Shown one piece after another: positions 29,676 to 39,359 of a stretch of DNA of 64,000 nt. How positions within the stretch are numbered: position 1 is the first letter of the stretch; every line of letters begins with the position of its first letter. The notes beneath the pieces were generated by a model. It ran no database searches. It was given only the letters and a program-made list of their open reading frames with translations, and was not told the origin of the DNA. Source of the stretch: Bacteriovorax stolpii. GTDB taxonomy: Bacteria > Bdellovibrionota > UBA2428. The position numbers were made by a program, and so were the translations under genes. The stretch is from positions 25,408 through 89,407 of the forward strand of contig CAMCVE010000011.1 of assembly GCA_945881775.1 (NCBI GenBank). Reading direction: 5' to 3'.

Positions 29676-31304
29676 ATGGACGCACGATTGAAGGGGAGTC
29701 TGCGCCAAAGAACGGCTATATTTTTGATATTGCTGCTCTTTATGTCCACTGGGGGCTTCTATCTGATGTCCCGCTCCCAAGAGGCCTTGAGCGCCGCATC
29801 GACAAGAATCCGTGAGGTGCTGCTGCCGGCAGGTCGATTAATTGACAATGCTAAGCGCGAAATCGATCTCCAGGTTCATGAACTGAGCCTTCTCTCGACT
29901 TTCGAGAGCCCGCGTCGCGATTTGGATTTGCAACAACGCACCCTCTTACGCCTGAGTCCTTCGGTGCAGTCTTTACTCAACCTTCATGCGAGTCCGCTTT
30001 TTCCGCAACCGCTCTCTCAACTGTTTCAACCTTGGGCGCTCGCCGCACGTGCGTACCAGCAACGCGTGCCCGCGTTCCAAAGCTTTGAAGATGCGTCTCA
30101 AGCCTTGGTGGACCTGCGTTCTAAGACGCACATTCTTCAACGCGCCGTCGACCGCGAGCTCAGTGTGCAGCTGATCCGCGTGACCGAATCCTCCGAAAAA
30201 AATATGGCTTATTGGGCGCTAGCTTTGGCTTTGGCTTTTGTGTCATCCACGGCTTTTGCGTTCCTCGTTTGGCAATGGATGGAGCCTCTCGCGACTCTGA
30301 GAAGCTTCCTTCAAGAAGACGTGGCCCTCGGACAGTCACCCTTCCCTTCCTTTAAAACTCAAGGCCTCCGGGCCCCACCCCGCGAAGTTCACGAACTCAG
30401 CGAGTCGCTGCGTGAACACGTTCTCGGATCCATTCGTCAAAGAGCCGAACTCTCCGAACGGGAGGCGAAGCTCCAGGATGCGGACCGCTCCCTCTCCACA
30501 CTTTTTGCCGCAATCTCACACCTGCTTCGCCATAACGAAAAACTCACCTCCGAGCTCGTGCGCAAAGAACGTCTTGCTTCGATGAGCGAAATGGCCGCCG
30601 AGCTCGCACACGAAATCAAGAACCCTCTCAACAGTATGAGCCTTAAGCTCGAACTCCTGAGAGAAGATCTTGGCGCCGCGGATCAAAAAGTGCTGGACCG
30701 AGTCCTCGATGAGATCGATCGCCTCGATGCGCTCACCGAAAGCCATCTCAGCCAAACGCGCGGTGGCCTCAGAGGACAAATGCCGGTGCTTATGAAGGAA
30801 CAAGGCGAATCTGCCGTGACCCAGCTCTTCGACGAGATCCGCGAATTCCATGCCGCTCCACTCGAAGAAAAGAACATCACTCTCGATATTTCGTCGGTGG
30901 ACGGATTTGCGCTCCCCGTGCCTAAGAGTGTCATGAAGTCGGCGCTCGTCAATCTCCTCAAAAACTCAGAAGAGTCCCTGGTCGAAGTGAATGACCTTCG
31001 TCCGAGAATAATTCGAATGGAACAGGTGGCCACCCCTTCGGGTGGCTGGAAACTCAGACTCATGGACAATGGGTGCGGTTTCCCTGAGGACTACAAGGCG
31101 AATCCTTTCCAACTCTTCCGCACGAGCAAGCAAACCGGTTCCGGTCTGGGACTTGTCACAACTCGAAAGATGCTCGAAGCTTACGGCATTCGCATGAGCC
31201 TCCAAGAAGCAAGCCCTCCTTTTGTGACGTGTTGGAGCCTCGAGCCCGCCACGGAGACTGAGACGACATCCACGCTCGCAGACACCAAGGAGATCACGAC
31301 ATGA
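29676..31304 (+). CDS. Membrane sensor histidine kinase (NtrB/AtoS-like)
   Basis: A 542-residue kinase. Two membrane helices (about residues 13-31 and 177-200) flank a 145-residue periplasmic sensor. Then come a HAMP-like linker, a coiled coil and the catalytic core: AHEIKNPLNSM with the phosphorylated His, the N-box LVNLLKNSEES, DNGCGFP and GSGLGL. All ATP-binding motifs are intact. Ligand unknown. The start follows GGGAGG by 10 bases. Its stop overlaps the regulator ATG (ATGA), so the pair is cotranslated. Confidence 0.92.
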   Translation: MDARLKGSLRQRTAIFLILLLFMSTGGFYLMSRSQEALSAASTRIREVLLPAGRLIDNAKREIDLQVHELSLLSTFESPRRDLDLQQRTLLRLSPSVQSLLNLHASPLFPQPLSQLFQPWALAARAYQQRVPAFQSFEDASQALVDLRSKTHILQRAVDRELSVQLIRVTESSEKNMAYWALALALAFVSSTAFAFLVWQWMEPLATLRSFLQEDVALGQSPFPSFKTQGLRAPPREVHELSESLREHVLGSIRQRAELSEREAKLQDADRSLSTLFAAISHLLRHNEKLTSELVRKERLASMSEMAAELAHEIKNPLNSMSLKLELLREDLGAADQKVLDRVLDEIDRLDALTESHLSQTRGGLRGQMPVLMKEQGESAVTQLFDEIREFHAAPLEEKNITLDISSVDGFALPVPKSVMKSALVNLLKNSEESLVEVNDLRPRIIRMEQVATPSGGWKLRLMDNGCGFPEDYKANPFQLFRTSKQTGSGLGLVTTRKMLEAYGIRMSLQEASPPFVTCWSLEPATETETTSTLADTKEITT

Positions 31305-32653
31305 TTCTCGTAGTCGACGACGATCAAGAAAACCGACTGAGCCTCATTCAAGTTCTCGAGCGCGAAGGTTGGAGCTGCTGCGACGCCGAAAATGGCGAAG
31401 CGGCCTTGCAGATCTTGCGAGACCGCCCCGAAGTTCAACTGCTGATCACCGATATGAAGATGCCGGGCTTGGTGAACGGACTCGAGCTCCTGCAGATGTC
31501 GCGGCGCCTGCGCCCCGATGTGCAGCGTTTACTGATCACAGCTTTTGGCACCATCGAAGCCACGGTCGAAGCGATGCGCGCGGGAGCCTTCGATGTGCTC
31601 ACAAAACCCGTGAAGATCAAAGCACTCAAGGAGAACGTCGCTCGCCTCCTCGAGAACGCGCCCAACAAGCCGTTGGTCTCGCAGTCCGGCGCCGGATCCT
31701 CAGTTTCTGCGCAATTTTCGCCTCAATACGCGAAACTCACCGAAACTCTACGCCGCGCGGCCCAGTCTGAAGCCTATGTGCTTTTCACCGGCGAGAGCGG
31801 CAGCGGCAAATCCTACCTCGCAAAACTCCTCCACGAGTGGTCGCTTCGCCGCGAGCACCCGTTTGTGGGCCTCAACTGTGCCGCTATTCCAGGAGAGCTG
31901 CTGGAGAGTGAACTCTTCGGGGTCGAGAAAGGTGCTTTCACGGGAGCTAACAGCAGTCGCGAAGGAAAAGTGCAGGCCGCTCACAAAGGCACTCTGCTGC
32001 TCGACGAGATCGGCGACATGAGTTTTGCCCTGCAAGCGAAGCTCTTGCAGCTGATTCAAGAAAAGCGCTTCTACAAACTCGGCTCCAACAAAGAACTCCA
32101 CGCGGATCTTCGAATCGTTTCGGCCACAAACAAGAACCTCGCGGAGATGATCCAAGCGGGCAGCTTCCGCGAAGATCTGCTCTATCGCCTCAAAGTGATT
32201 GAGATCCACGTGCCCTCATTGCGCGAGCGCAAACAAGACCTCTTGTGGATCATTCCAAACCTTCTTGATTCGCTCGCAGAGAAGAACCATCTCCCGCCCG
32301 TGCGACTCGCACACGAAGCGCTCGCACTGCTGTGGGCTTACGATTGGCCCGGCAACATTCGCGAGCTCGAGAACGTGCTCGAGAGCACCTTGGTGCTCGC
32401 GCCTCGCGAGGATCTTCGTGAAGGACTGCTTGGGGCTCACCTCTTGCCTGAGACTTTCCGCAAAAAAGTTGAGCACCTCAGTGCTTCGAGTCCCCTTCCT
32501 CCGATGGCCGACCTGGCCACGATTGAGCGCATGGCGATCGAACAAGCGCTGGCCATTTCCGGAGGACGACGCAAACTCGCGGCGAGTCTCCTAGGCATCA
32601 GCGAACGCACTTTGTATCGGGTGCTCGGTGCCGAGAATCGCCTCGACAGCTAA
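31301..32653 (+). CDS. Sigma-54-dependent response regulator (NtrC family)
   Basis: A 450-residue activator with three domains: receiver (residues 1-120, phosphoacceptor in ITDMKMPG), AAA+ sigma-54 interaction domain with GESGSGKS (Walker A), GAFTGA (the loop contacting sigma-54) and DEIGDM (Walker B), and a Fis-type helix-turn-helix ending GISERTLYRVLG. It opens promoters bound by sigma-54 RNA polymerase upon phosphorylation by the preceding kinase. I found no convincing -24/-12 site in the flanking DNA, so its targets are probably elsewhere. Confidence 0.95.
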   Translation: MILVVDDDQENRLSLIQVLEREGWSCCDAENGEAALQILRDRPEVQLLITDMKMPGLVNGLELLQMSRRLRPDVQRLLITAFGTIEATVEAMRAGAFDVLTKPVKIKALKENVARLLENAPNKPLVSQSGAGSSVSAQFSPQYAKLTETLRRAAQSEAYVLFTGESGSGKSYLAKLLHEWSLRREHPFVGLNCAAIPGELLESELFGVEKGAFTGANSSREGKVQAAHKGTLLLDEIGDMSFALQAKLLQLIQEKRFYKLGSNKELHADLRIVSATNKNLAEMIQAGSFREDLLYRLKVIEIHVPSLRERKQDLLWIIPNLLDSLAEKNHLPPVRLAHEALALLWAYDWPGNIRELENVLESTLVLAPREDLREGLLGAHLLPETFRKKVEHLSASSPLPPMADLATIERMAIEQALAISGGRRKLAASLLGISERTLYRVLGAENRLDS

Positions 32654-32708
32654 CGCATTGCGCGAAATTTCACTGGCGCTCTGAAACGAAGCGTCCTATA
32701 AGGGCAGC

Positions 32709-33839
32709 GTGGAAACCGCTGTCTTTCAAGATATCGTCTTAGGTCTAGGCACCTTTGGGCTCATCTTGGCCCTCTTGTGGCTCGTGCTCCGCAAAAAACG
32801 CCCGAGGACCCTTCCCGCTGCTGTCGAAGTTGCAGGCCCCCAAAAAATCGAAAGCGTCGAAGCTAGCGAGCCTGAGACCGCGAGTTCCTCTTGGTGGAAG
32901 GCTCTCACAAAAACTCGCAGCCGTTTTTCTCTCAGCTCTAGGGGCGACATCAAGGACCTGAAAAACGCCCTCGAAGAAGCCTGCCTCGTGAGCGACCTCG
33001 GAGTCTCAAACACCGAAGAAGCCTTGCGTGAGCTCCCTTGGTCAGATCTGTCCAAAGTTGCAGAAGACGAGCGTCTTCAAGGTTCTAAGCTCGCTCTCGG
33101 CCGTCTCATGACCAAGTGGCTACAGAGCGCCGGTCAGACAGACGACTCCCGCGAGTGGCCCAAAAAATCGAGCGACGGCGAGCCAACCGTGCTGTGGTTT
33201 GTGGGCGTCAATGGCGTCGGTAAAACCACGAGCATCGCTAAGCTCGGTGCAGAACTCAAAGGCCGCGGCGCGAGCGTGCTGCTTGCAGCAGGCGACACCT
33301 TCCGAGCAGCGGCTGGCGAACAACTCGAAACTTGGGCTGAACGCCTCGGCATGGAATGCGTTCGAGGAGCCGCGGGCGCAGATTCATCGTCTGTCCTTTT
33401 TGATGCGATTCAATCGGCGCGCGCCAAGAAAATCGATTTCGTCCTCTGTGATTCCGCAGGTCGTCTGCACAACCAGACGCAGCTCATGGAGGCCCTTGCC
33501 AAAAACAAACGCGTGATGGCCAAAGCTCTTCCCGCAGCTCCCCATGAGACGCTGCTGGTCCTAGACGCCCACACAGGTCAAAACATGCTCGCTCAAGCGA
33601 AGCAGTTCCAAGAAGCCGTGGGGCTCACCGGGCTCATTCTCACCAAACTCGACGGCAGCGCCCGTGGAGGTGCTGTTGTGGCCGTCGCCCGCCAAACGCA
33701 GGTGAAGATCCGTCGTCTTGGCCTCGGTGAATCCGAAAAGGATTTCGTAAATTTCGAAGCCAGAAGCTTCGTTGACGCACTGCTAGGCCTCCCAGAAAGC
33801 CCCAAAGTTCTTTCGGAAGGACCCGTGCAAAGTCTCTAG
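32709..33839 (+). CDS. ftsY: Signal recognition particle receptor FtsY
   Basis: A 376-residue SRP receptor GTPase. A single N-terminal membrane helix (residues 7-27) replaces the purely amphipathic anchor of E. coli FtsY. The NG domain has GVNGVGKTTSIAKLG (G1), DTFRAAAGEQL, DSAGRLHNQ (G3, with Ser for the usual Thr) and TKLDGSARGG (G4). It docks ribosome-nascent chain complexes at the membrane. GTG start with an AGGG about five bases upstream. First gene of the long forward block that continues to zapA. Confidence 0.95.
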   Translation: METAVFQDIVLGLGTFGLILALLWLVLRKKRPRTLPAAVEVAGPQKIESVEASEPETASSSWWKALTKTRSRFSLSSRGDIKDLKNALEEACLVSDLGVSNTEEALRELPWSDLSKVAEDERLQGSKLALGRLMTKWLQSAGQTDDSREWPKKSSDGEPTVLWFVGVNGVGKTTSIAKLGAELKGRGASVLLAAGDTFRAAAGEQLETWAERLGMECVRGAAGADSSSVLFDAIQSARAKKIDFVLCDSAGRLHNQTQLMEALAKNKRVMAKALPAAPHETLLVLDAHTGQNMLAQAKQFQEAVGLTGLILTKLDGSARGGAVVAVARQTQVKIRRLGLGESEKDFVNFEARSFVDALLGLPESPKVLSEGPVQSL

Positions 33840-33865
33840 AAATATGGGATGATTTCCTCTGAACC

Positions 33866-34207
33866 ATGGAAAAGACTCTGATCGAAACACTGCCCAAAGG
33901 AAGTCCGAAAATCACGGAGATTTCTCTGGGCGGCACCACGGTCAAAGTCAAAACAGAAGCCACTCCGGCGTCACTCAAGCAAATCCGCGACCTCGTGAAT
34001 TCAAAATTTGATGAATTCCCCGAATCCGTTGCGAAGAGCATGAGCGGCCAACAGATGGCAGTGCTTGTCGCCTTCAATCTGGCAGAAGAGCTCCTGCGTG
34101 AGCAGGAAAAGATGCGTCTTCTCAAACGACGAGCCACGGACACGACCGATCGCCTCATCAAACGCGTTGAGGCTCATTTGGGAACGATGTCTGGACGTTC
34201 TTCTTGA
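33866..34207 (+). CDS. zapA: Cell division protein ZapA
   Basis: A 113-residue ZapA, a small dimerising protein that bundles FtsZ filaments. Layout: an N-terminal beta region with ITEISLGGTTVKVKTEA, the helix QMAVLVAFNLAEELL that matches the family (ALNIAxEL), then a charged C-terminal coiled coil. The identification is strengthened by the following 6S RNA and 5-formyl-THF cyclo-ligase gene, the classical zapA-ssrS-ygfA order. It lies 26 bp after ftsY. Confidence 0.82.
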   Translation: MEKTLIETLPKGSPKITEISLGGTTVKVKTEATPASLKQIRDLVNSKFDEFPESVAKSMSGQQMAVLVAFNLAEELLREQEKMRLLKRRATDTTDRLIKRVEAHLGTMSGRSS

Positions 34208-34216
34208 TCGAGCTCA

Positions 34217-34383
34217 CGAGAGAGCTCTCGATGAACGTTGACCCGCAATTTTCCGTGGGGCCTGACCGGATGAATTTTTAGAGATTGGAGCGAGGTTCTG
34301 CACGCACCCGCTAAGAGCTAAGAGCAGGACCCAAAGATCGTATGAACTTAGGACACCGCGAGGGGGCATCGAGCTCCTTCTCG
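34217..34383 (+). ncRNA. ssrS: 6S RNA (predicted)
   Basis: 6S RNA binds the sigma-70 holoenzyme and down-regulates it in stationary phase. Evidence: position between zapA and ygfA; a 185-bp non-coding gap matching 6S length; and a bulged closing stem in which CGAGA (34217-34221), GAGCTC (34222-34227) and GATG (34230-34233) pair with CATC (34367-34370), GAGCTC (34371-34376) and TCTCG (34379-34383). CCTGACCGGATGA near 34261 resembles the 5' central bubble of known 6S RNAs and GGGGGCATC near 34362 the 3' arm. The ends are estimated; the mature RNA may extend about ten bases each way. Confidence 0.75.
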
Positions 34384-34392
34384 ATTTCATTT

Positions 34393-34992
34393 ATGGGACA
34401 GGGACAAGCGCGTCCCTCTCGTGAAGAGGCCCGCGCGCAGGCGAAATCCCTGCACACGCAACTTCATGCGGCCGCCGAGACCTTCAAGCTTCCCACACGC
34501 GCGCCCGCAGAACTCGTCGAGCTTCTTCGTGCGCATCCCACAGTTGGAGTCTTTGCAGGCCGGGCGGAATGGTTTGAAGTGCTAGGATTTGAGAACTGGC
34601 TCCGCTCACAGAGCCCCCTCGACGTCACGACCTGTTATCCTCGCAGCGCTCACGATTCTTTTGAGTTCTGCGTCGCTCACGAGTCCGAGCTCGTAAAGAG
34701 CCAACCCTACGGTCTCTTTGAGCCCGTGCCCTCGGCGCCTCTAGCCGAGCCTTCTTTAGTATTTGCTCCTTGCACACTCGCAGATGTCCTCGGACACCGG
34801 ATGGGTCGCGGCAAGGGTCATTTTGATCGCTATCTCGCCCGCCATCCTGGAACGATCACGGTGGGCGTCTGTCACGAGGACTTCGTCCTCGAACAGTTTC
34901 CGGCCGAATGGATCCAGCCTCATGACCGGGACATGAGCGCTTTACTCACCAACCAACGCTACCTCAAGATTCCCACCAAAGGAGACCGCTAA
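34393..34992 (+). CDS. ygfA: 5-formyltetrahydrofolate cyclo-ligase
   Basis: A 199-residue enzyme that converts 5-formyl-THF to 5,10-methenyl-THF with ATP, rescuing the storage form of folate. The C-terminal signature GRGKGHFDRYL and the nearby LGHRMGRG phosphate-binding segment are clear, followed by HDRDMSALLTNQ. The ATG at 34393 is chosen because it fits the family N-terminus (SREEARAQAKSL) and clears the 6S RNA; an in-frame ATG at 34342 would start translation inside the RNA. rny begins 2 bp after its stop. Confidence 0.88.
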   Translation: MGQGQARPSREEARAQAKSLHTQLHAAAETFKLPTRAPAELVELLRAHPTVGVFAGRAEWFEVLGFENWLRSQSPLDVTTCYPRSAHDSFEFCVAHESELVKSQPYGLFEPVPSAPLAEPSLVFAPCTLADVLGHRMGRGKGHFDRYLARHPGTITVGVCHEDFVLEQFPAEWIQPHDRDMSALLTNQRYLKIPTKGDR

Positions 34993-34994
34993 TT

Positions 34995-36569
34995 ATGTCA
35001 CTCTTCATCACCATCGGCATCGCGCTCGTCGCAGGCCTCGTCATTGGACTGCTGCCACTCGCGCTCAAACAAAAACAACTTCTTGCCAACGCCCGTCGCA
35101 AATCCGACGACATCATGAAAGAAGCGCGTCGCAAAGCCGACAACATCGCCAAAGACGCGCAGAACAAGTCCAAAGAAGCCGTCAACCAGGCCAAGCGCCA
35201 GTTCGACCAATCCGTTCAACAAAAGCTCGACGAAACCCGTCGCGCCGAGCAGAAAGCCCGCGACATTGAGAAGACACTCGTCGACGAGCGTCGTGAAGTT
35301 CAAGAAGCCAAGGACCGCGCCGAGCTTGCTGCCCGCAAGGCTGAGCTTGCGGCTACAGAGCACGAGCGTGTGACCAAGGCCAGCGCCCAAATGGAACAAC
35401 ACTTTCGAACCAAGCTCGACGAAGCCAAGCGCGAATTCGAGCGCATTGCGAGCATGACCGAGCGCGAAGCTCGCGAAGCCCTCCTGAAGACTATCGAAGA
35501 CGACACCAAACTTTCTGCGGCTCGCATGGTCCGCGAAATCGAAGAACACGCCAAAGACGAAGCCGAGTCGCTCGCCAAGCGCATCATCTCAGTTGCAGTC
35601 TCACGCTACTCCTCGGACTACATTCCCGAGCGCACGACCTCTTCTGTGCACCTTCCCTCGGACGACCTCAAAGGTCGCCTGATCGGTCGCGAAGGACGCA
35701 ACATCCGCGCCATCGAAGCCGCCACGGGCTGCGACCTAATCGTCGACGACACCCCTGAGACCGTCGTCGTGAGCTGCTTTGACCCCGTTCGTCGTCACAT
35801 CGGCAAGACGGTGCTCGAGAATCTCATCGCTGACGGCCGTATTCACCCCGGGCGCATCGAAGAACTTGTCGAAAAAGTCACTAAAGGTGTCGACGCTAAG
35901 ATCCGCGAAGCGGGCAAGGCCGCGATCCTGGATCTTGGAATCGTGAGCATGCACCCCGAACTTCTCAAAGTGATCGGACAGTTGCAGTTCCGCTTCTCCT
36001 ACACTCAGAACATTTATCATCACTCGATCGAAGTCGGTCACCTCTGTGGACTCATGGCCGCAGAGCTCGGCCTCGACGTGAAGAAAGCCCGCCGCGCAGG
36101 TCTCTTGCATGACATCGGTAAAGCGATGACCCACGAAATGGAAGGCTCACACGCCGTCATCGGCGCCGACCTCTGCGAAAAATATGGAGAAGCTCCGGAC
36201 ATCGTCTATGCAATTCGTGCCCACCACGAAGACGTCAAGCCCCAGTCATGGCTCGACTTCATGGTCATCGGCAGCGACGCCATCAGCGGCGCGCGTCCCG
36301 GTGCGCGCCGCGAACAGCTCGACAACTACGTTCGTCGTCTCGAAGATCTCGAGAACATTGCCAACGGTTTCCCCGGAGTGGAGCGCAGTTTTGCGATCGC
36401 AGCCGGACGTGAAGTCCGCGTGATGGTCGAGAACTCGCGCGTCAACGACGAAGCGGCCGTGATGCTCTCGCGTGACATCGCTAAAAAGATCGAGTCGGAC
36501 ATGACTTACCCAGGTCAGATTAAAGTCACCGTCATCCGCGAAACCCGCGCAACATCGCTCGCGAAGTAA
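34995..36569 (+). CDS. rny: Ribonuclease Y
   Basis: A 524-residue endoribonuclease starting mRNA decay at the membrane. In order: N-terminal membrane helix (residues 3-23), a long charged coiled coil to about residue 190, a KH RNA-binding domain with IGREGRNIRAIEAATG, and the HD hydrolase domain with HHSIEVGHL and LLHDIGKAMTHE. Full family length. AAGGAG lies 11 bases before the ATG. Presence of RNase Y in a Gram-negative genome fits the deltaproteobacterial/Bdellovibrionota placement. ymdB follows after 11 bp, the usual order. Confidence 0.97.
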   Translation: MSLFITIGIALVAGLVIGLLPLALKQKQLLANARRKSDDIMKEARRKADNIAKDAQNKSKEAVNQAKRQFDQSVQQKLDETRRAEQKARDIEKTLVDERREVQEAKDRAELAARKAELAATEHERVTKASAQMEQHFRTKLDEAKREFERIASMTEREAREALLKTIEDDTKLSAARMVREIEEHAKDEAESLAKRIISVAVSRYSSDYIPERTTSSVHLPSDDLKGRLIGREGRNIRAIEAATGCDLIVDDTPETVVVSCFDPVRRHIGKTVLENLIADGRIHPGRIEELVEKVTKGVDAKIREAGKAAILDLGIVSMHPELLKVIGQLQFRFSYTQNIYHHSIEVGHLCGLMAAELGLDVKKARRAGLLHDIGKAMTHEMEGSHAVIGADLCEKYGEAPDIVYAIRAHHEDVKPQSWLDFMVIGSDAISGARPGARREQLDNYVRRLEDLENIANGFPGVERSFAIAAGREVRVMVENSRVNDEAAVMLSRDIAKKIESDMTYPGQIKVTVIRETRATSLAK

Positions 36570-36580
36570 GGCCCGGTTTT

Positions 36581-37381
36581 GTGAAAGTCCTCTTTATCGG
36601 AGATATTGTCGGAGAAGCGGGCCGGGATATGGTCCGCGATTTTCTCCCGAAGCTTAAGGCTGCAAAGGGCATTGGGCTCGTGATCGCCAATACAGAGAAC
36701 ATGGCCGGTGGTTTTGGAATCACGCCGCAAACAGTACAGGAAATGTCGCAAGCCGGCGTGCAGCTCATGAGCGGCGGCAACCACAGCTTCGACAAAAAAG
36801 AGGCCCTTGGGACCTACGAAGACGATCCCTACCTCATTCGACCCGCGAATTATCCCGAAGGCACACCCGGGCGCGGCTGGACGATCTATTCGGTCTCAGC
36901 CGATATCAAGGTCGCCCTCGTGAACTTGATGGGTCGCACCTTTATGGACCCGCTGGACTGCCCCTTCAAAAAGGCCGAAAAGCTGCTGCCTGAGATTCAG
37001 GCCAAGACCAAAAACATCATTTTCGACTTCCATGCCGAAGCGACCTCCGAGAAAATGGCGTTTGGTTGGTTTATGAACGGGCGCGCAAGCGCTGTCGTGG
37101 GCACTCATACCCACGTCCAAACGGCCGATGAGCGCGTTTTGGATAAGGGAACGGCCTACATCTCGGATTTGGGCATGACCGGACCTTACGATTCGGTCAT
37201 TGGCGTTAAAAAAGAGATCATTATCGAGCGTTTCGTGGAGCGTCGGGGTAAAAAATTTGAAACCGCTAGCGGTGACCCGTGGCTCTGTGGTGTTATCATC
37301 GATCTCGATACGGACTCTGGACGAGCCCGCTCGATCGAGCGAGTCCGTATCGAACGAAAGGACCCGAGTACTCACCCATGA
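36581..37381 (+). CDS. ymdB: YmdB-type metallophosphoesterase
   Basis: A 266-residue calcineurin-like phosphoesterase of the YmdB/TIGR00282 family, shown in Bacillus and Deinococcus to hydrolyse cyclic nucleotides. Metal ligands are in [45 protein letters not shown] and [11 protein letters not shown]. The rny-ymdB pair is widely conserved. GTG start at 36581. Its stop overlaps the tyrS ATG. Substrate in this organism is inferred only. Confidence 0.93.
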   Translation: MKVLFIGDIVGEAGRDMVRDFLPKLKAAKGIGLVIANTENMAGGFGITPQTVQEMSQAGVQLMSGGNHSFDKKEALGTYEDDPYLIRPANYPEGTPGRGWTIYSVSADIKVALVNLMGRTFMDPLDCPFKKAEKLLPEIQAKTKNIIFDFHAEATSEKMAFGWFMNGRASAVVGTHTHVQTADERVLDKGTAYISDLGMTGPYDSVIGVKKEIIIERFVERRGKKFETASGDPWLCGVIIDLDTDSGRARSIERVRIERKDPSTHP

Positions 37382-38619
37382 AATCCGAGACCGAAGCTAG
37401 CGAGAACCTCATCACTCCCGAGATCAAGAAGCTGGCGCGCGAGCAGTTCGACAAGATCGCTCGCGGTGTGGCTGAGATCGTCCCGGAGCACGAACTCCTT
37501 AAAAAACTCGAGAAGAGTCTCGCTGAACGTCGTCCCCTTCGCGTCAAACTCGGCGTGGACCCCTCGACTCCCGACCTTCACGTCGGCCACACCGTCATCC
37601 TTCAGAAGCTCAAGACGTTCCAAGATCTTGGCCATCAAGTCCTCTTCCTCATCGGCGACTTCACGGCGCAAATCGGAGACCCAACCGGCAAGTCCGAGAC
37701 CCGCAAGGTTCTCACGCGCGAAGACACGCTCCGCAACGCTCAGACCTATTCCGAACAAGTCCTCAAGATCCTCAACCCGTCAAAGACTCAGATCGTCTTC
37801 AACTCGCAGTGGATTGACGGCCTCAAGATCCAGGACGTGATCCGCCTTGCAGGACAAATGACTGTGGCGCGCATGCTCGAGCGCGATGACTTCTCCAAGC
37901 GCTACAAGTCAGAGCAGCCGATCGCAATTCACGAGTTCCTCTACCCCATCCTGCAAGCCTACGACTCTGTTCAGCTCCGCGCGGATGTGGAGCTCGGCGG
38001 CACCGACCAAAAATTCAACGTCCTCCTGGGACGCGATTACCAAAAAGCCGCAGGCCAAGAATCCCAAGTGGTCGTGCTCATGCCTCTGCTTGAGGGCACC
38101 GATGGCCAGCAGAAGATGTCCAAGTCCCTGAACAACGCGATCGGAATCACCGAAGCGCCCAAGGATATTTTCGGCAAAGTCATGAGCGTGAGTGACACTC
38201 TCATGGTCAGATACTACGAGCTCCTCACGGACGTGCCGCTGTCGGAGATTCGCGAAATGCACCCGCGCGCTGCCAAAATGCGCTTAGCTATCGAGCTCGT
38301 GACACGCTTCTGGAGTCGCGAAGAGGCCGAGAAATGTGCCGAAGACTTCGATGCGGTTTTCTCAAAGAAACAGCTCCCCTCCGATTTGCCCTCCGTGGTG
38401 ATCAACGCGAGCCAAGTGCCTCTCACCAAACTCATGGCCGAGCACGAACTCGTAGGATCGCTCTCTGAAGCGCGCCGCATGATCGTGCAAGGTGGCGTTT
38501 CGGTCGATGGAGAAAAAATCTCTGATACTGCTTACGTGATTGAGAACGTCCAAGAAGCTCTCATCAAGGTCGGCAAACGCAAGTTCCTTCAAATAAAATT
38601 CCGCCCTAAGAAGATCTGA
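37378..38619 (+). CDS. tyrS: Tyrosyl-tRNA synthetase
   Basis: A 413-residue class I synthetase that charges tRNA-Tyr. The HIGH motif appears as HVGH in [14 protein letters not shown], followed by [12 protein letters not shown], the tyrosine-binding YPILQAYDS region and the KMSKS loop; a C-terminal S4 RNA-binding domain ends the protein. It resembles the TyrZ-like branch. ATG at 37378 in an ATGA overlap with ymdB is preferred to the longer open frame. Its stop TGA shares a base with the next ATG, coupling it to the ABC transporter genes. Confidence 0.96.
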   Translation: MKSETEASENLITPEIKKLAREQFDKIARGVAEIVPEHELLKKLEKSLAERRPLRVKLGVDPSTPDLHVGHTVILQKLKTFQDLGHQVLFLIGDFTAQIGDPTGKSETRKVLTREDTLRNAQTYSEQVLKILNPSKTQIVFNSQWIDGLKIQDVIRLAGQMTVARMLERDDFSKRYKSEQPIAIHEFLYPILQAYDSVQLRADVELGGTDQKFNVLLGRDYQKAAGQESQVVVLMPLLEGTDGQQKMSKSLNNAIGITEAPKDIFGKVMSVSDTLMVRYYELLTDVPLSEIREMHPRAAKMRLAIELVTRFWSREEAEKCAEDFDAVFSKKQLPSDLPSVVINASQVPLTKLMAEHELVGSLSEARRMIVQGGVSVDGEKISDTAYVIENVQEALIKVGKRKFLQIKFRPKKI

Positions 38620-39359
38620 TGGACCGCCAGAAAGCTCCGGCTCTGGAGATCACTTCGCTCCGCAAGAACTACGGCCGCTTCACGGCCGTTGACGACTTAT
38701 CCCTTAGCATTGAGCCCGGCGAGATTTTTGGACTCCTGGGCCCCAATGGTGCTGGCAAAACTTCAACGATTCACCTCGCGAGTGGACTCTGCAGAATGGA
38801 GTCGGGCAGCATCAAGGTCTTTGGTCACGACGTTGTTTCAGATGCGGTTGCGAGCCGTCGCCTGATCGGGCTCATGCATCAGGAAGTTGTGATGGACAAC
38901 TTCCTCCCGATTGGCCGCATGCTAACGCTTCACGCGGGCTACTACGGCCTCCAAGACGATCCTGCGTGGCGCGAGCTGCTCATTGAGCGGCTGGCCTTAG
39001 GCCCTCACCTCAATAAGAAAATGATGAGCCTCTCGGGAGGTATGAAGCGACGCTTTATGGTGGCCAAGGCCCTCATCCACAAGCCTCGGCTTCTGATACT
39101 CGACGAGCCCACCGCTGGTGTCGATGTGGAGCTGCGCCTTGCTCTCTGGGAGTTCGTGCGTGAGATCAATCGTCGTGGCTCGACGGTGCTTCTCACGACA
39201 CACTACCTCGAAGAGGCCGAGCAACTTTGCGGTCGCATCGCGATTATGAACCACGGCAAACTCGTAGCGCTGGACACCACAAAAAATCTCATTGGCAATA
39301 AAGATTTGGAAGAGGTCTTCGTACAGCTCACAAGCCAAGGTCCCGGAGGACGCACATGA
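38619..39359 (+). CDS. ABC transporter ATP-binding protein (ABC-2 type)
   Basis: A 246-residue ATPase subunit: Walker A GPNGAGKTST, signature LSGGMKRRFMVAKAL, Walker B LLILDEPTAGVD and H-loop THYLEEAE. Best fit is the DRA/NodI-like group that pairs with ABC-2 permeases for drugs, polysaccharides or lipids. It shares one base with the end of tyrS and overlaps the permease by 4 bp. The cargo is unknown. Confidence 0.95.
   Translation: MDRQKAPALEITSLRKNYGRFTAVDDLSLSIEPGEIFGLLGPNGAGKTSTIHLASGLCRMESGSIKVFGHDVVSDAVASRRLIGLMHQEVVMDNFLPIGRMLTLHAGYYGLQDDPAWRELLIERLALGPHLNKKMMSLSGGMKRRFMVAKALIHKPRLLILDEPTAGVDVELRLALWEFVREINRRGSTVLLTTHYLEEAEQLCGRIAIMNHGKLVALDTTKNLIGNKDLEEVFVQLTSQGPGGRT

Noticed and set aside
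34342..34392. Earlier start of ygfA
   Set aside because: Would place the N-terminus inside the predicted 6S RNA and adds 17 residues without family similarity.
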